Positions 1-11,089 of a DNA stretch of 37,900 bases are shown one piece after another (position 1 is the stretch's first letter; every line of letters begins with the position of its first letter). The notes below the pieces were generated by a model. That model had not been told where the DNA came from. It did not search any database and saw nothing but the letters and a program-made list of their open reading frames with translations. The stretch comes from Sperchopsis tessellata (lineage: Eukaryota; Arthropoda; Insecta; Coleoptera; Hydrophilidae), in assembly GCA_033557685.1 (NCBI GenBank), contig JAWQRN010000113.1, forward strand, positions 1-37,900, in the 5' to 3' direction. Made by a program: the position numbers and the translations under genes.

Positions 1-2340
1 TAACCAATGAGAATGTTCTTGACATTGCTACATACAGCTGTTATATAAAATAGTGTGTGTTGCAAATGTAAGTGTTTATATTTTTAAAAGTTTGAGTGAT
101 TAGAGCTAGACATTTTCAATCACCTTGTGAGTTCAGAATAGTGAAAAATATTTTTTAGCCTATATGCAACCAATTATATACCTTTTACCCCTACTCTTTT
201 TATTAATATATTTGTTTCCCAATCTGTGTTTTAAGTTGCGCCTTATTGAAAAAATGTTTTTAAAAGATAATGCATTTTTTTTCTTAAATATCCCAATAAC
301 TATTAATTTTAGAGAAAACTGTTAAAAAAATATTTTCTATATTTTCACAAATGTCAAAACAAAGTAAGATAAATGTTTAATCATATTTATATAAATATTC
401 CAAAATAGTTCTATATTATTTAACAACACGTGTTTAATTTTACTAACTTCCAGTTATGTTTTGAAACTGATTCTGTGCATGAAGATAATACACATAATTA
501 TCGAAACAATTTTGAAGATTCTACTCTTTAACTATTTTCCAGTATTGGGTGCCCTTTAAATATTTTTCTATTTGCTTTGGGACACCTGTATATTCTAACA
601 GAACAAGTGTTAAAAAAGTTTGGGAGAGAGATTCTTTTAATAGCCCAAACATTTATCGAAGCGATAAATGTAAGATAGATTAAATTTATAAGTTATTGCA
701 ATAAATAATCATTTATTTGTTTTTAAAATTGTATGAATGGTGTAGGCCCAAACACTCTCTAGTCCCTGCACGCACCTGTCACTGATCATAATATTTGAAA
801 ATTTGTGATTATATTTTAAATTATACTAAAGATAACAAATTAGTAACAATATAAATATTACCTAATATTGACGTACTTCTCAAACGTTTATTCTTATCAC
901 ACCTTTACCAGAAGACTATATAAATTCTATATCAAGCTGCCTATAATTACAGAAAAAATTAATCTGAAAAATTTTTTTGCAAAATAAATTTTTCATTGGA
1001 TAACTTATATAAATTTTATGCAGTTATATTACTAAGAGTTATTCATTACTGTACAATGTATTATTAAATAAATTAACAATTAATTAACTTAACATTTTGA
1101 AATATCGAAAGGAGCTACCTATTCAAAGTCATTGTAAAAAGACAAACTAAATGTTAAGTTTATTTCCTATTTTAAATATAAGTTTTATATGCACAAATAA
1201 TTATCATCAATATATTTATAAAAACTACTATAAAATAAAAAATTATGTGTTATTTTAAATACAAATCTTGAGAGCTGCAACATTTTGTATTTTGACTTCT
1301 TCAAGTTCGGCAAAAATAATGAAATTATTTTTAGCCAGATAAATTTAAAGCTGAAGATTCCAAAGTAATTACCGTTGACCATATATCTACTATATCATGA
1401 ATTTGAAGCATTTTGAAAAGAACCAGTAAAAAATTAAAACAAGAAATCGATTTAAAATGGAATGATTGACCAAAATCTAACTACCAATAGTATTAAATCA
1501 GGGAAATAAGACCAAAAGGCCATAAACAAAATCTAATCATCAACTGTATAAAATGTGGGAAAGCCAAAAAGACACCAAGTAACACGGATTTTTTTGTAGT
1601 GTGGCTATCTGATTGTATATTATACGGAGTGCTGTTTACTTCGCTACTCTGACATAAGAGGGCTGACACAGGCATACTGAATAATATTTTGAAGACCAAT
1701 GTATTGGTGAGCCAAAGCAGTGAGTGAGGATCAGTGAATGCGAGTAGTTTGATCAGAGTTTAATTATGTGGTCATTATTCTTTATTAAGAATTTGTAAAT
1801 AAATGCATTTAGGGCAACAGTTGGTTTGGAGAGCAACCTAACATAACAGGTTTGATCGAAGGAATCATAAAAAGTTACAGCTTTCAAGAAATGTGTTATA
1901 AATTCAGAAAAAATATCACTTACCAATAAGTATCTATAAAAAGACATGAACTTCCATATCATACTCAATATCAATACTGTAAAGAAATATCATTTAAATT
2001 TTTGTACTATCTGAATTGGCAATGTAACGAAAGTCTATAATTTTTACTGCAGCATGTAAGTTTTTATATTTCACGAATTTAAAGCAGTGCTTATTTAACA
2101 TAAGGGTTGCATATATTTCCATATAAAATAGACGTTTTGGTTTTGTCAGAAACACACTTCTGACAATTTAAAAGTATTTAGCAGCTATTTCAACTTACTG
2201 TAACTTAACAGGTAAACTGCAGTTACGGTACTAAATCCAATATACCTCTTGAGTTTTCTCATACCATGTAATTATTTACATTTTAAAAGATGCAAATCCA
2301 TGCGACTTAAGTTCCAAGGGGTAGTTACTCAGAATATTTG
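1..2340. other. AT-rich intergenic stretch, nothing recognised
   Basis: Only short open frames without recognisable domains occur here (1185-1974, minus), with skewed composition typical of AT-rich noncoding DNA. I see no conserved coding motif, transposon terminus or RNA gene. Confidence 0.6.
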
Positions 2341-2348
2341 TTACGGTT

Positions 2349-2475
2349 TCTTCTTTTTTAAGTACCATCTCCTTTTCGGAGGTTAGTAATCATAATGGCT
2401 ATTTTCACTTTATATTGCAGCTCAAAACAGCTTGTTAGAGGTACATTTAAACCATTCTCTAAGATTTATCAATCA
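2349..2475 (-). mobile_element. Truncated 3' end copy of the adjacent LINE family
   Basis: The block with tttaagtaccatctcc, cggaggttagtaatcat and cagctcaaaacag matches, with divergence, the 3' end of the longer element starting at 2481 (aaagttccatctcc, cggaggttggaaatt, cagctgatctaaatag). It is therefore a second, 5'-truncated copy of the same family in the same orientation, placed head to tail. Its frame is ruined. Confidence 0.6.
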
Positions 2476-2480
2476 TGCTA

Positions 2481-4800
2481 TCTTCTTCTTAAAGTTCCAT
2501 CTCCTATCGGAGGTTGGAAATTAACATAGCAATCTTTACTTTATTAACAGCTGATCTAAATAGTTGACTGGATATTAAGCCGAACTATTCTCTTAAATTT
2601 CTAAGCCAGGAGATCCTTCTTCTTCCTGTACTTCTCTTCCCCTTATCTTTCCCTCCACAGTCTCAGTAATCCATAACGTTCTCTCCTCATGAGGTACAGC
2701 AGTTTATGTTTTTTTGATGGTATTTATTAATTCCTCTTCTTTATTTAACCTTTGAAGCACCTCAAGATTTGTGATGCGGTCCACCTAAGATATCTTTAGT
2801 ATTCTTCTATATCATTCGAATACTACCAGTTTGTTTGTATCTGCCTGTTTTAGTGTCCAGGCTTCCTGATATGATATCTGGTGTCATCCAAAATTGCATT
2901 TTCTGGTTATCTTCCCCTGCATTATAAGCTGCAAAACCCTACATTTGGTTTTCCGCACAGTATGTCTCACATATTTTAAATTTCTCCTCTGAATATCCTG
3001 CATTACATTAAGCTCTACATTTTTAAAATTTGTCAATACACCCATGATTCTAAATGCCGTTTTTTGTTAGCCTCTGTTTAATATCCATGCTTTTATTCTA
3101 TATATCAAAATGGGAAATACGAAACACTTCACCATTCTAGTATAAAGGAACAATTTCACATCTGGCCTTCTCTATTTCACTCTTGACTTCCACGGGCTGA
3201 TTGTTGTTCAATATCCACGTACCTAGATATTTAAATTTTTTTATAATTTCTATTAACTTTGATAAAACCATATACTTGGTTTTATTGATGATAATTAATC
3301 TGCCACTATCACCACATCATCTGCACAATTTTTATTGTTAAAAGGTTGCCCATTGACTACTAGGCCAATTTGTTCTTCAACTAAAGCTTCTTGGAAAATT
3401 GCTCTGTAGTATTAGTTGAATAACATCGGTGACACTATTCATCCCTGACTTACACCTCTCTGGTTATTAATGTTCTCTGTCAGATCATAGTTGACTTTTA
3501 CTGCAGCTGTTTGATTCCAATATAAGGCCTTTGTGGGAGTTTACATTCTTATCTTTCAGAAGTCATATCAGTTGTTCCTGTTGAACCTTATCAAATGCTT
3601 TATCGTAATCTATAAAACAGGCGTGCACATCCACATTCATATCCATACATTGTTCCAGAAGGTTATTAGTACTAAATAAAGCTTCTCTTGTGCCCATTCC
3701 AGTTCTAAATTCAAATTGAGTCTTGCTGTTAATAATTTCAATACATGGCTCATTTGACTACAAATTTATAGAATTGCTATAAATGTAGATGTTAGCCATT
3801 CTTTTAATATCATCCTCGTTCTATATATGGTATTGTAGAGATCCACCCTATATTGTTGTTATGTGTATTCCTTGTATATAGTCTTATTCAGTAAAACGTC
3901 CATAATCTCTTAGTTCTACCAGCTACGCCGAAAGGCTATGCGATAATATTATTTGGTCATCTTCCACCAATTTAAGCAGCCCTATATGTGCTTCCTATGG
4001 TTCCGTTGCTTTTCTCCCTTTTATGTCACTAATGGAACGAATCACTTTTTATTTTATTATTTTTGGCCCAGTTGTATGTTCTTTCTGTGTCACTCAAAGT
4101 TTGTCGGGTATCATTGAAAAGTTTCTCTATGTATTCTTTCTAACTCATAAGCTTCTGAATTAGATCTGTAATGATTTTTCCATCTATTATTTTTATAATT
4201 GAGGGCCTTCTATTGGTTCCAATCAGCTCTTTCACTTTCTCATGTAGATTAAAACTATCGTACTTAGACTGAAGTCTCTCAATAACCTTGCATTTTTCGC
4301 ATATCATGGTCTCTTTGCTTTCCAGATCCCCATTTATGGTTTTATGTACTTTTCCATACGTAAGATAGTTATCCTAGTATTTCTTGTGATCCACTGCTGT
4401 TTCAGTATAATTTTATCTGGTTTGAGTTCTCTCCTACCCTCCAATAACGTGCCGTCAATACAGTCCCATACTGTATTTTATTGCAATGATATCGTCATTT
4501 AACTGTTTTCTAACATCTGCATCTTTGAACTTCTTTGCTGCCATTTTTGTAAACTATCGTTTTGGCATTATTGTTTTTAGCCTAAATTTAATATTGATGC
4601 ATATACCATGATGTTTACTTTACCTATCGTCGATTGCACTTGTATCATCACTACATCTGAAAAGGGAATGAAGCTTGTTCGGATTTTTGTCTTCCCACAT
4701 CTACCACTATAGTGTGCCGTTTTTGTTCTGGTTGTCTAAACTTCCTAAGTAATATGTAACTCCATTGTCAATGGAGCACTATCTAGAGCCTAGGCATCGC
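2481..4800 (-). mobile_element. Decayed non-LTR retrotransposon (endonuclease-RT type), minus strand
   Basis: No long frame is open, but minus-strand translation in shifting frames gives LINE ORF2 pieces in order: FKDADVRKQLNDDI near 4500, RRPSIIKIIDGKIITD near 4200, RT palm CARLFYRLR/ DKAFDKVQQEQL near 3600, NKTKYMVLSK and FKYLGTWILNNNQPVEVKSE near 3250, and the C-terminal GRRRISWLRNLRE near 2600 just before the 3' end. The 3' end carries the cggaggttgg motif. The type is close to the RTE/CR1-like LINEs common in beetle genomes; the exact clade is not settled. The 5' border is approximate. Many stops and shifts show an old copy. Confidence 0.7.
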
Positions 4801-4899
4801 AGATCGCCGATTCTCTAGATTTTTATTCTCAATCTGAGCATTATACAAGTTCCAATTCTCAGAGTAAAGACAGAGAGTTCCATATAATGTTGTATATAC

Positions 4900-5238
4900 A
4901 TACATTTAAAATAAGTCAAAAGAGTGTTGCTTGGATTGAGTTATGTTGTTTAATTTTAGTCAACTTTATATTTAATTATGCATGATGAAAATTTATATTT
5001 TCCATTAAAGATATGTAATCAGTGAAATATTCCTTTAAGAAAATGTTATTTTTAGCATACCCCTGTTAAATGAATGAAATGAATTACATAATTCTGAATT
5101 GGTAAATAATACATTAGTTTGGCAATTTGGATTTGGCAATTTTTTTTGCTAAATAATATTTAAATATTCGCATTTATTATAAAGCAAATCTAATAAATTC
5201 CTCATTTCGTTCTCAGTTAAAACTGATTGAACAAAACA
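4900..5238. other. AT-rich spacer, nothing recognised
   Basis: Between the minus-strand LINE and the hAT-like element there is only AT-rich sequence without coding or repeat structure that I can support. Confidence 0.5.
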
Positions 5239-5246
5239 CTTTTAAC

Positions 5247-5852
5247 TAGCATTTCCTAAACTATGTTTCACGGCCTGGTCCCCAGGAGAAAAATACTGTG
5301 TAAAAAGCAAGAGAATATGAGTATGAAATTTTTTATTTTATCGATCAAAATGTGGATTAGAGATTCATTCAAGAAAATTAAGAAATGTTTGATTAAATTG
5401 TCAAGAAGAGTAACCAAATTTAAGTGAGAAAGCAGTACAATATATTGTACCTTTTGTTATAATTTCTAAATGTAAAACTCGAATCTTAGGTTTTCTTAAA
5501 AAATAAGTATTAGAATAGTCGAACCAGATTTGAGGATAAAATTAACGTCTTTTCCCCCTAATATACAGTTGTTATGTGATCAAAAACAGCATCATCCTTT
5601 GCATTAACACGTGAATTCTTTATTTTGATATTTATTATTACATTCATTTTTCATTAAATTTTGAGACAACAAAGAAATAAATAAAAAGTAAAAAAGTAAT
5701 ATTTTTATTATTGTGAGTAATTTTTAATTAGTTTGCTTTTATGGTGTCCATTTTTACAAGTTATTATATCTTGTAAACCATATGTTGTTATTTGAATTAG
5801 GGCAGGCCCCAAAAGAAATATTATTGTTATTTGAAATGTTTGAGAATCGCTG
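5247..5852. mobile_element. hAT-like non-autonomous element (MITE)
   Basis: The left end TAGCATTTCCTAAACTATG and the inverted right end CAGCGATTCTCAAACATTT are related and resemble hAT termini (CAGnG.TTCyCAAAC). They are flanked by cttttaac (5239-5246) and ctttaaac (5853-5860), an 8-bp duplication with one mismatch, which is the hAT length. The interior is about 600 bp, AT-rich and without coding. Confidence 0.5.
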
Positions 5853-5860
5853 CTTTAAAC

Positions 5861-6471
5861 TATTAATAATCACAAAAAATCCTGCAATGATCTTAAAGGA
5901 AAGCAATAACTTAACGAGTTTTTTTTAAATTTATTACATTAGTAACAACTGTGTTTCGAGTTCTATTGCCAAAGACAGTAAATAGATCTCCTTATATAGC
6001 ATCGAAATTCATGGGCATTCTTCAAAACGAGCTGCTAAAATATACTTCACTTTAATGCTTCAATAGGAAATACAAAAAATGCTAGTACTTTGTCATTATT
6101 TATAAGTTTTTGAACTTGTTAAGTTTCTATGTAGTATCCTTTTGCTACAATATCAGAGTCTGAACTACTACAGTATATAATATAAAACAGGGTTTTCACT
6201 TTAAATTTAACTTTTTGTAAATCAAAATAACTCTTTTGCAAATCACTCATTTGTACATTAAATTGTAACAATTAGTACATGAATATGTATATGAAATTAC
6301 TGAAATCAGTTGCTGCAGGGGAACGATTATAGATTAAGTTATTTAATATTTACATTTGTCAGTTTTTGTACTATACATAACTATGAATTATGATGAATTA
6401 ATCATTACTTATTCTAAGTTAAGTTCTTTTATGTCCATCTTTGTATTATAAAATTTTTTTTGTTAATAAAC
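5861..6471. other. AT-rich spacer, nothing recognised
   Basis: No open frame with a domain and no clear terminal repeats. Confidence 0.5.
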
Positions 6472-6617
6472 GGTTGAATTTGATTTGCAAAAGGGTAAAT
6501 TTGATCTGTGAAAGGGTGATTTGGTTTGCAAAATGGTGAATTTGATTTACAAACGGGTGAATTTGATTTGGAAAAGGTCGAATTTTATTTGTAAAAGGTT
6601 GAATTTGTAGTGCAAAC
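6472..6617. repeat. 21-bp minisatellite, about 7 units
   Basis: Seven imperfect units of about 20-22 bp on the pattern ggtgaatttgatttgcaaaa run head to tail. Because the unit is a multiple of three, the minus strand stays open as a 7-residue repeat (NQIHPFV-like), but no gene context supports translation. Confidence 0.85.
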
Positions 6618-7175
6618 CTGTACAAATGACTCAAAGATAGTTGGCTTGCTAACAAAAAAGTTATTAAATAATAACGTTCTTCTTAAAAAAAAAAAATTTT
6701 AAAAGCACATTTAGATGAAAATTTTCTTAATAGAATTATAAAAGTATTTTCTTTCAAGTTTTATATAACAACTGAATATATATTATCACAATATTTAAAA
6801 TATACACTTATAAATACTTTAACCTTTCATGTTTTATATGCATAAAAATAAAAGCAAAAAAATGTACACGTTGAAAGGAAGTTACTCAATCCTACACAAT
6901 TGTGTAGTTTTTTACTGTTCTGTATTATAAAGCAAAACATAGACACAAATACAAGATTTTTGTTCTTGAGAATAACGGAGACAACCTAGTGGGCTGCGGT
7001 GAACGGATGATTTTGGTAGGTTCTGAATTTTATTAGTTTCTTTCTAGAAAATCCCATCATTCCAATATATTTTTCTGCTTTATTCCCTGTATTTGTTGGC
7101 TTATTTTAGTAACTCTCAGGTTTCTGTGAATACTTACGTTTTAGACAATGTAAATACCCCATCAAGGGCTTTTAA

Positions 7176-7928
7176 TATGAACTGTGACCCCTCAACCCCC
7201 ATTATGATGGACGAGGGTATTGATAATATTAGACAAAGAGAAAAATGTTAGCATAATAAAGACTTTTTACCACCATATATTGTATTTATGCAAAAAAAAG
7301 ATGATGAAGGTAAATTAAATTCGTTACATCCAACTACCATTGGTATGATTATGAAAAAAAAGGAGATTAAAGATATTACATTAATTAGAAGAAAGGGCCT
7401 TAACAACTTAGGTGTGGAAATGTATAGTTATACTTCGGCCAATAAACTGTTAGATAATGAACTCCTAAAAAATGAAAAGATTTTTTGTTTTATTCCCAAA
7501 CATTTAGGTATAGACCCTGATATTTACAGACCAATTAAAGTAATTAGTATAAGAAGGTTCAACAAAAGGGTGGAGGAGAATAATAACAAAAAACTCATAC
7601 CTACTAGTACAGTTTCCATTATTTTGAGGGGCGAACTCTTCCTAAGCATATTAACATCTTTTATGGTTTTGAGGAGGTGAAAACTTATGTTTATCCTGTA
7701 ATTGTGAGTTTCATTTGTCTTCGATTTGGACATACCCAAAAGCAATGTAGGGGCCAGGAGATATGTTTGAAGAGCGGAAGTCCTATGACTAATTTCCATA
7801 ATATAAACTCGTGCGATTTTCAATTACAATGTGTTCACTGTTATGGTGCACATGAGTCTTCAAGTAGATCTTGCCCTGAATATGTACGTCAAAAAAAAAT
7901 CAAAGAAATAATGGCATTGGAGAACTAG
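7176..7928 (+). pseudogene. LINE A ORF1 (gag-like, zinc knuckles), frameshifted
   Basis: The N-terminus MNCDPSTPIMMDEG near 7176 is followed by a stop near 7250, then PPYIVFMQKKD and SLHPTTIGMIMKKKEIKDI, the RNA-binding ORF1 domain pattern of I-type LINEs. A frameshift near 7677 leads into two CCHC-like knuckles, CLRFGHTQKQC (7716 on) and CVHCYGAHESSSRSC (about 7830 on). It would package element RNA. It is inactive here through the stop and the shift. Confidence 0.7.
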
Positions 7929-8468
7929 TCTTTCTCGGAAGCCATATTTAAAGTCCCGCGTATTAATAACCTGTCTTATAGAGAGTCAGAGTTTCCCGCC
8001 CTTACGAAGCCGTGAGGAAAATAAAATTGACCAAACTACTTCAATACATAACCGCAGAATATATGCCGGCAGACCTTCTTTAGAACTTTGTCATCGTCAA
8101 AAGACAGAGTGAAGATAATACTTATGATCAAACCTTAAATAAAAATCTTTTGTCTAAGACAGAACTATAATCTTATGAAACCTTACAATATATCTGAGCA
8201 TAATAAACACCTTTACAATCCTTCTGGCGGTGCCAAAGACTTATATGGAACAAATGGATTTAAACCGATCGTTATTAATCCTCGAAGTCACTATTTAATA
8301 GTGAATCAGATGAGGATATGAACTCCGGTCGGTATGGAGCTTCCGGAGTGTCTAAATCCAGACTTTATTCTTAAATATATTTCTTAAATTTGACTGTATA
8401 ATCTTCACCTTTATTCTCTAATTTATATAATTGATCTAATTTTTCTCTAAGCTAAACTGATTACAAAT

Positions 8469-8780
8469 ATGGTGAAAATTGTTTTATGGAACCCTAGAGG
8501 CATAAGAAACAAAAAATATGAGATGGTGAACATAATATATTCAACTAAAGTGTGTTGTGTTGGTGGGACATTTCTCAAAAAAACTTTTTTATTTTATATC
8601 AAAAACTATACTTTTCTCAGAGAGGATCGTGCTCATAGGCACGTTAGCGTATGTATTCTGATCAACAATAAGATAGTATACAGAGTTATTCGGTTTGACT
8701 TCATCATGCCGACAATTTTGGGTATTAAATGGAACTTTTTTAAATTAGTCTGTGGGCACAACCCATGTCATGGTCTTTAA
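8469..8780 (+). pseudogene. LINE A ORF2 start: truncated APE-type endonuclease
   Basis: It opens MVKIVLWNPRGIRNKKYEM, the standard start of the apurinic-type endonuclease of LINEs (WNxRGI, with the Asn ligand). About 100 residues remain; the catalytic Glu region is altered (CCVGGTFL where ISETWL is usual). A large deletion then joins it to the RT at about 8842. Confidence 0.65.
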
Positions 8781-8841
8781 CTGAGACAATGGTATAATCA
8801 AACATTGAGTCTCCATTTGTCTGGACGGAGTATCATACTCA

Positions 8842-9330
8842 ATGCTCTGTAACCTGCCTGATGTAGGTTTGGATTTTTTGAGGAATTTGTTTAATGATAT
8901 TCTAGGGGGTACTCCTATTCTCTTAGATTGGAAGAGGTATGCCATCATGCCTATCAAACAGAGAGGTAGGGATCCTGACACACTTAAGGGTTACAGATCC
9001 ATTGCTTTATTCTCCTGTGAGAGGAAACTCATGGAACATGTTATCAAGGGGAGATTGGAATATTTATTGGAGAGTAGCTCAATTTTGAGACAATCTCCGT
9101 TTGGTTTCAGAAAGGGGAGAAGTGTACACAATAATCTTGCTATTCTCACAACGGATATCTTGTACTCCTTGAAACAGGGACAATGTACTATTGCTTTGTT
9201 TCTGAACCTTTCATCTGCCTACGATTTAGTGAATCCAATAAAGTTGTGACATATGCTCATAGGCACTGGGGTTCGGTATCAAGTCATTGAAAATGTCAAA
9301 GAATTGATCACTTATGGATAGATGGATAAT
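8842..9330 (+). pseudogene. LINE A reverse transcriptase, fingers and first palm motifs
   Basis: ILLDWKRYAIMPIKQRGRD, LKGYRSIALFSCERKLMEHV and FGFRKGRSVHNNLAIL are RT motifs 0-2. SSAYDLVNPIKL stands where motif A (normally DLSxAYDxV) should be; its first Asp is replaced (FLNLSSAYD). A TGA at 9247 follows, and coding similarity continues to about 9330 (HMLIGTGVRYQVIENVKELI) before the foreign insert. Confidence 0.75.
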
Positions 9331-10015
9331 TTACTTCAAAAATACCAGTGGTGTAGAAATATATAAGGTTAAAAGAAAAAAATCTACAATAAAATTGAAG
9401 CAAACAAGTTTTCACATTACGTTAAATTAAGCATTTTCAGCGTTAACAATAACTATTGGGTCTAAAAAAATACCCGTGTAAAGTCAAGTCACTGCAAACA
9501 CTGGCCATTTCAATAATAAATAATACCATCAATAATACTATAACTGCAGTTACACCAACACATGTTGCAGTAGCAATAAAAAAAAGAATACATATATCAT
9601 AGCATAATAATTTGTGTGAGAGAGTCTCCACATCAAAAAAAAAAGAAAGTCAATCGACGATGCTTTCTACACATGATAACGAGAAAAATACACAGACATG
9701 AAGTTGACTATGCATTTGCAAGAAATTCTTCGAACTCAGTCAACGAATAAAAAACGTCAGACAGTAAAAGTTTTTTGACAGCTCTCTTGAATGCATACTC
9801 TAACACAAGTGCTGAAATCATCCTCGGCAATTTTTTGTACAGTACTACTGCTGTATAAAATGTACCATTAATGAACCTAGTATAGTTTGGGATATCGGGT
9901 CTAAGATGATGTCTATTTCTAGTTAAGTATTCGTGGACATGTAAGTTTCGCTCGAACGAATCCAGATGCTGAAAAACGTGTTTCAACATGGACAAAATAT
10001 ACACAACTGGAAGGG
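9330..10015 (-). mobile_element. 5'-truncated LINE (C-terminal RT tail and 3' UTR) inserted in LINE A
   Basis: The minus-strand frame 10022-9708 reads LHVHEYLTRNRHHLRPDIPN and NGTFYTAVVLYKKLP, then EYAFKRAVKKLLLSDVFYSL. This is the tail seen at the end of many insect LINE RTs (HxHxTRxK...xxGxxLYNKLP...FKxxLKxxLxxxxFYSxxEF). The stretch below 9708 down to about 9330 would be its 3' UTR. It interrupts the RT of LINE A between motif A and motif B. Borders are approximate and no clear target duplication was found. Confidence 0.65.
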
Positions 10016-10790
10016 TCAACAATCTCCTAGCCCGAAAGGCCTCTCTACATTATACAAATTTAGAAAGGCAGAACGTAGAAAAATATACATAAAAGACATA
10101 TTGAATAATTGCGTTATTGGCCCTCAAGTAACCAGTAGAGGTATTCCACAAGGGTCAGTAATAATTCCTCTGCTTTTTAATATATATGTGAATGACATGG
10201 TGCTGAACCTTGATGGCGGTGTGCGTCTGTTTCAGTATGCTGACGATACTGACTTATATATATATCCAGAAATAGTGTCAGCATTATGATTAGGTCGATG
10301 AATTTCACTATAAATAAAAGGATCTGGAGTTGTCTCCGGAAAAATGTTCAGCTGTGTTGTTTGATACTTCAACTAGATACTTCTCATTTGAAGATATGGA
10401 GGTTAATGGTCAAAGTATACTTTGGAAGAGTGAAGTAAAGTATTTGGGCATTGTCTTTGATTCAAGGTTTTGTTGGAACTCTCACATTAAAATTATCAGT
10501 GTAAATGCAATGAAAGGGTTGAATGTTATAAAAGTGGTTGCTAATACCAAGTGGGGTGCGAACCCTAAATCATTAATGATGATTTAACGCCCTTATTAAA
10601 TCTCATTTCGACTATTCAGCTTCCTGTCTCCCCTTGATAACTAAAAAATTGCTATATGAGCTAGATAAGATTCAATTTGCGAGTCTGAGAGCGGTCATGG
10701 CAATGCCATCTGAGTGTGGAGAGCATCCGCTTCGATACCGAAGACTAGTTATTACATCCAAGTTCATTTGAAAAAAATATGAGTATATCA
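10015..10790 (+). pseudogene. LINE A reverse transcriptase, motif B to thumb
   Basis: VTSRGIPQGSVIIPLLFNIY is motif B and FQYADDTDLYIY is the catalytic motif C with both Asp present. After a break near 10289 come LSPEKCSAVLF and VKYLGIVFDSRFCWNSHIKI, then ALIKSHFDYSASCLPL in a new frame near 10590 and IQFASLRAVMAMPSECGEHP near 10670. Several shifts make it inactive. Confidence 0.75.
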
Positions 10791-10803
10791 AATAATACAA
10801 TAA

Positions 10804-11046
10804 TTGAGAAATTTTCGACTCATGGCTGAGATCTATTGGAACCATACACAGAGGAGAGAGCAGATCCTTGTCCTGATCGAGGCGTACAACTTAATAATAG
10901 ATAAAAGTATTATAGTTCAAGAATTTTCCACGTTTCTTTGCTTTGATTACCCATGGGGCGACCAGTTACTTGAATTGGATAACTTCAGAGACTTAAATTT
11001 GACCAGGGACAATTATGGGGACATTGTTAGGAGATTTAACCTCTAA
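10804..11046 (+). pseudogene. LINE A RT-RNase H linker
   Basis: An open stretch of 80 residues (RNFRLMAEIYWNHTQRREQI) continues the ORF2 linker downstream of the RT thumb. Coding similarity fades just past 11046, where LINE B intrudes. Confidence 0.5.
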
Positions 11047-11089
11047 TTCCAGGCCAATGATCCTGATGCAGTGGGGGGATAGGCACATA

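Noticed and set aside
1185..1974. Three minus-strand ORFs of 65-73 codons.
   Set aside because: AT-rich composition, no domain, no conserved start context; chance frames.
9443..9631. Minus-strand frame with a hydrophobic run (AVIVLLMVLFIIEM) preceded by a plausible acceptor CTGCAG, in the right phase to serve as an alternative last exon for the ENPP gene.
   Set aside because: It falls inside the inserted minus-strand LINE 3' region, 5 kb past the gene's stop, and exon 7 already gives a better membrane anchor. Only a spliced read from 22607 to about 9567 would revive it.
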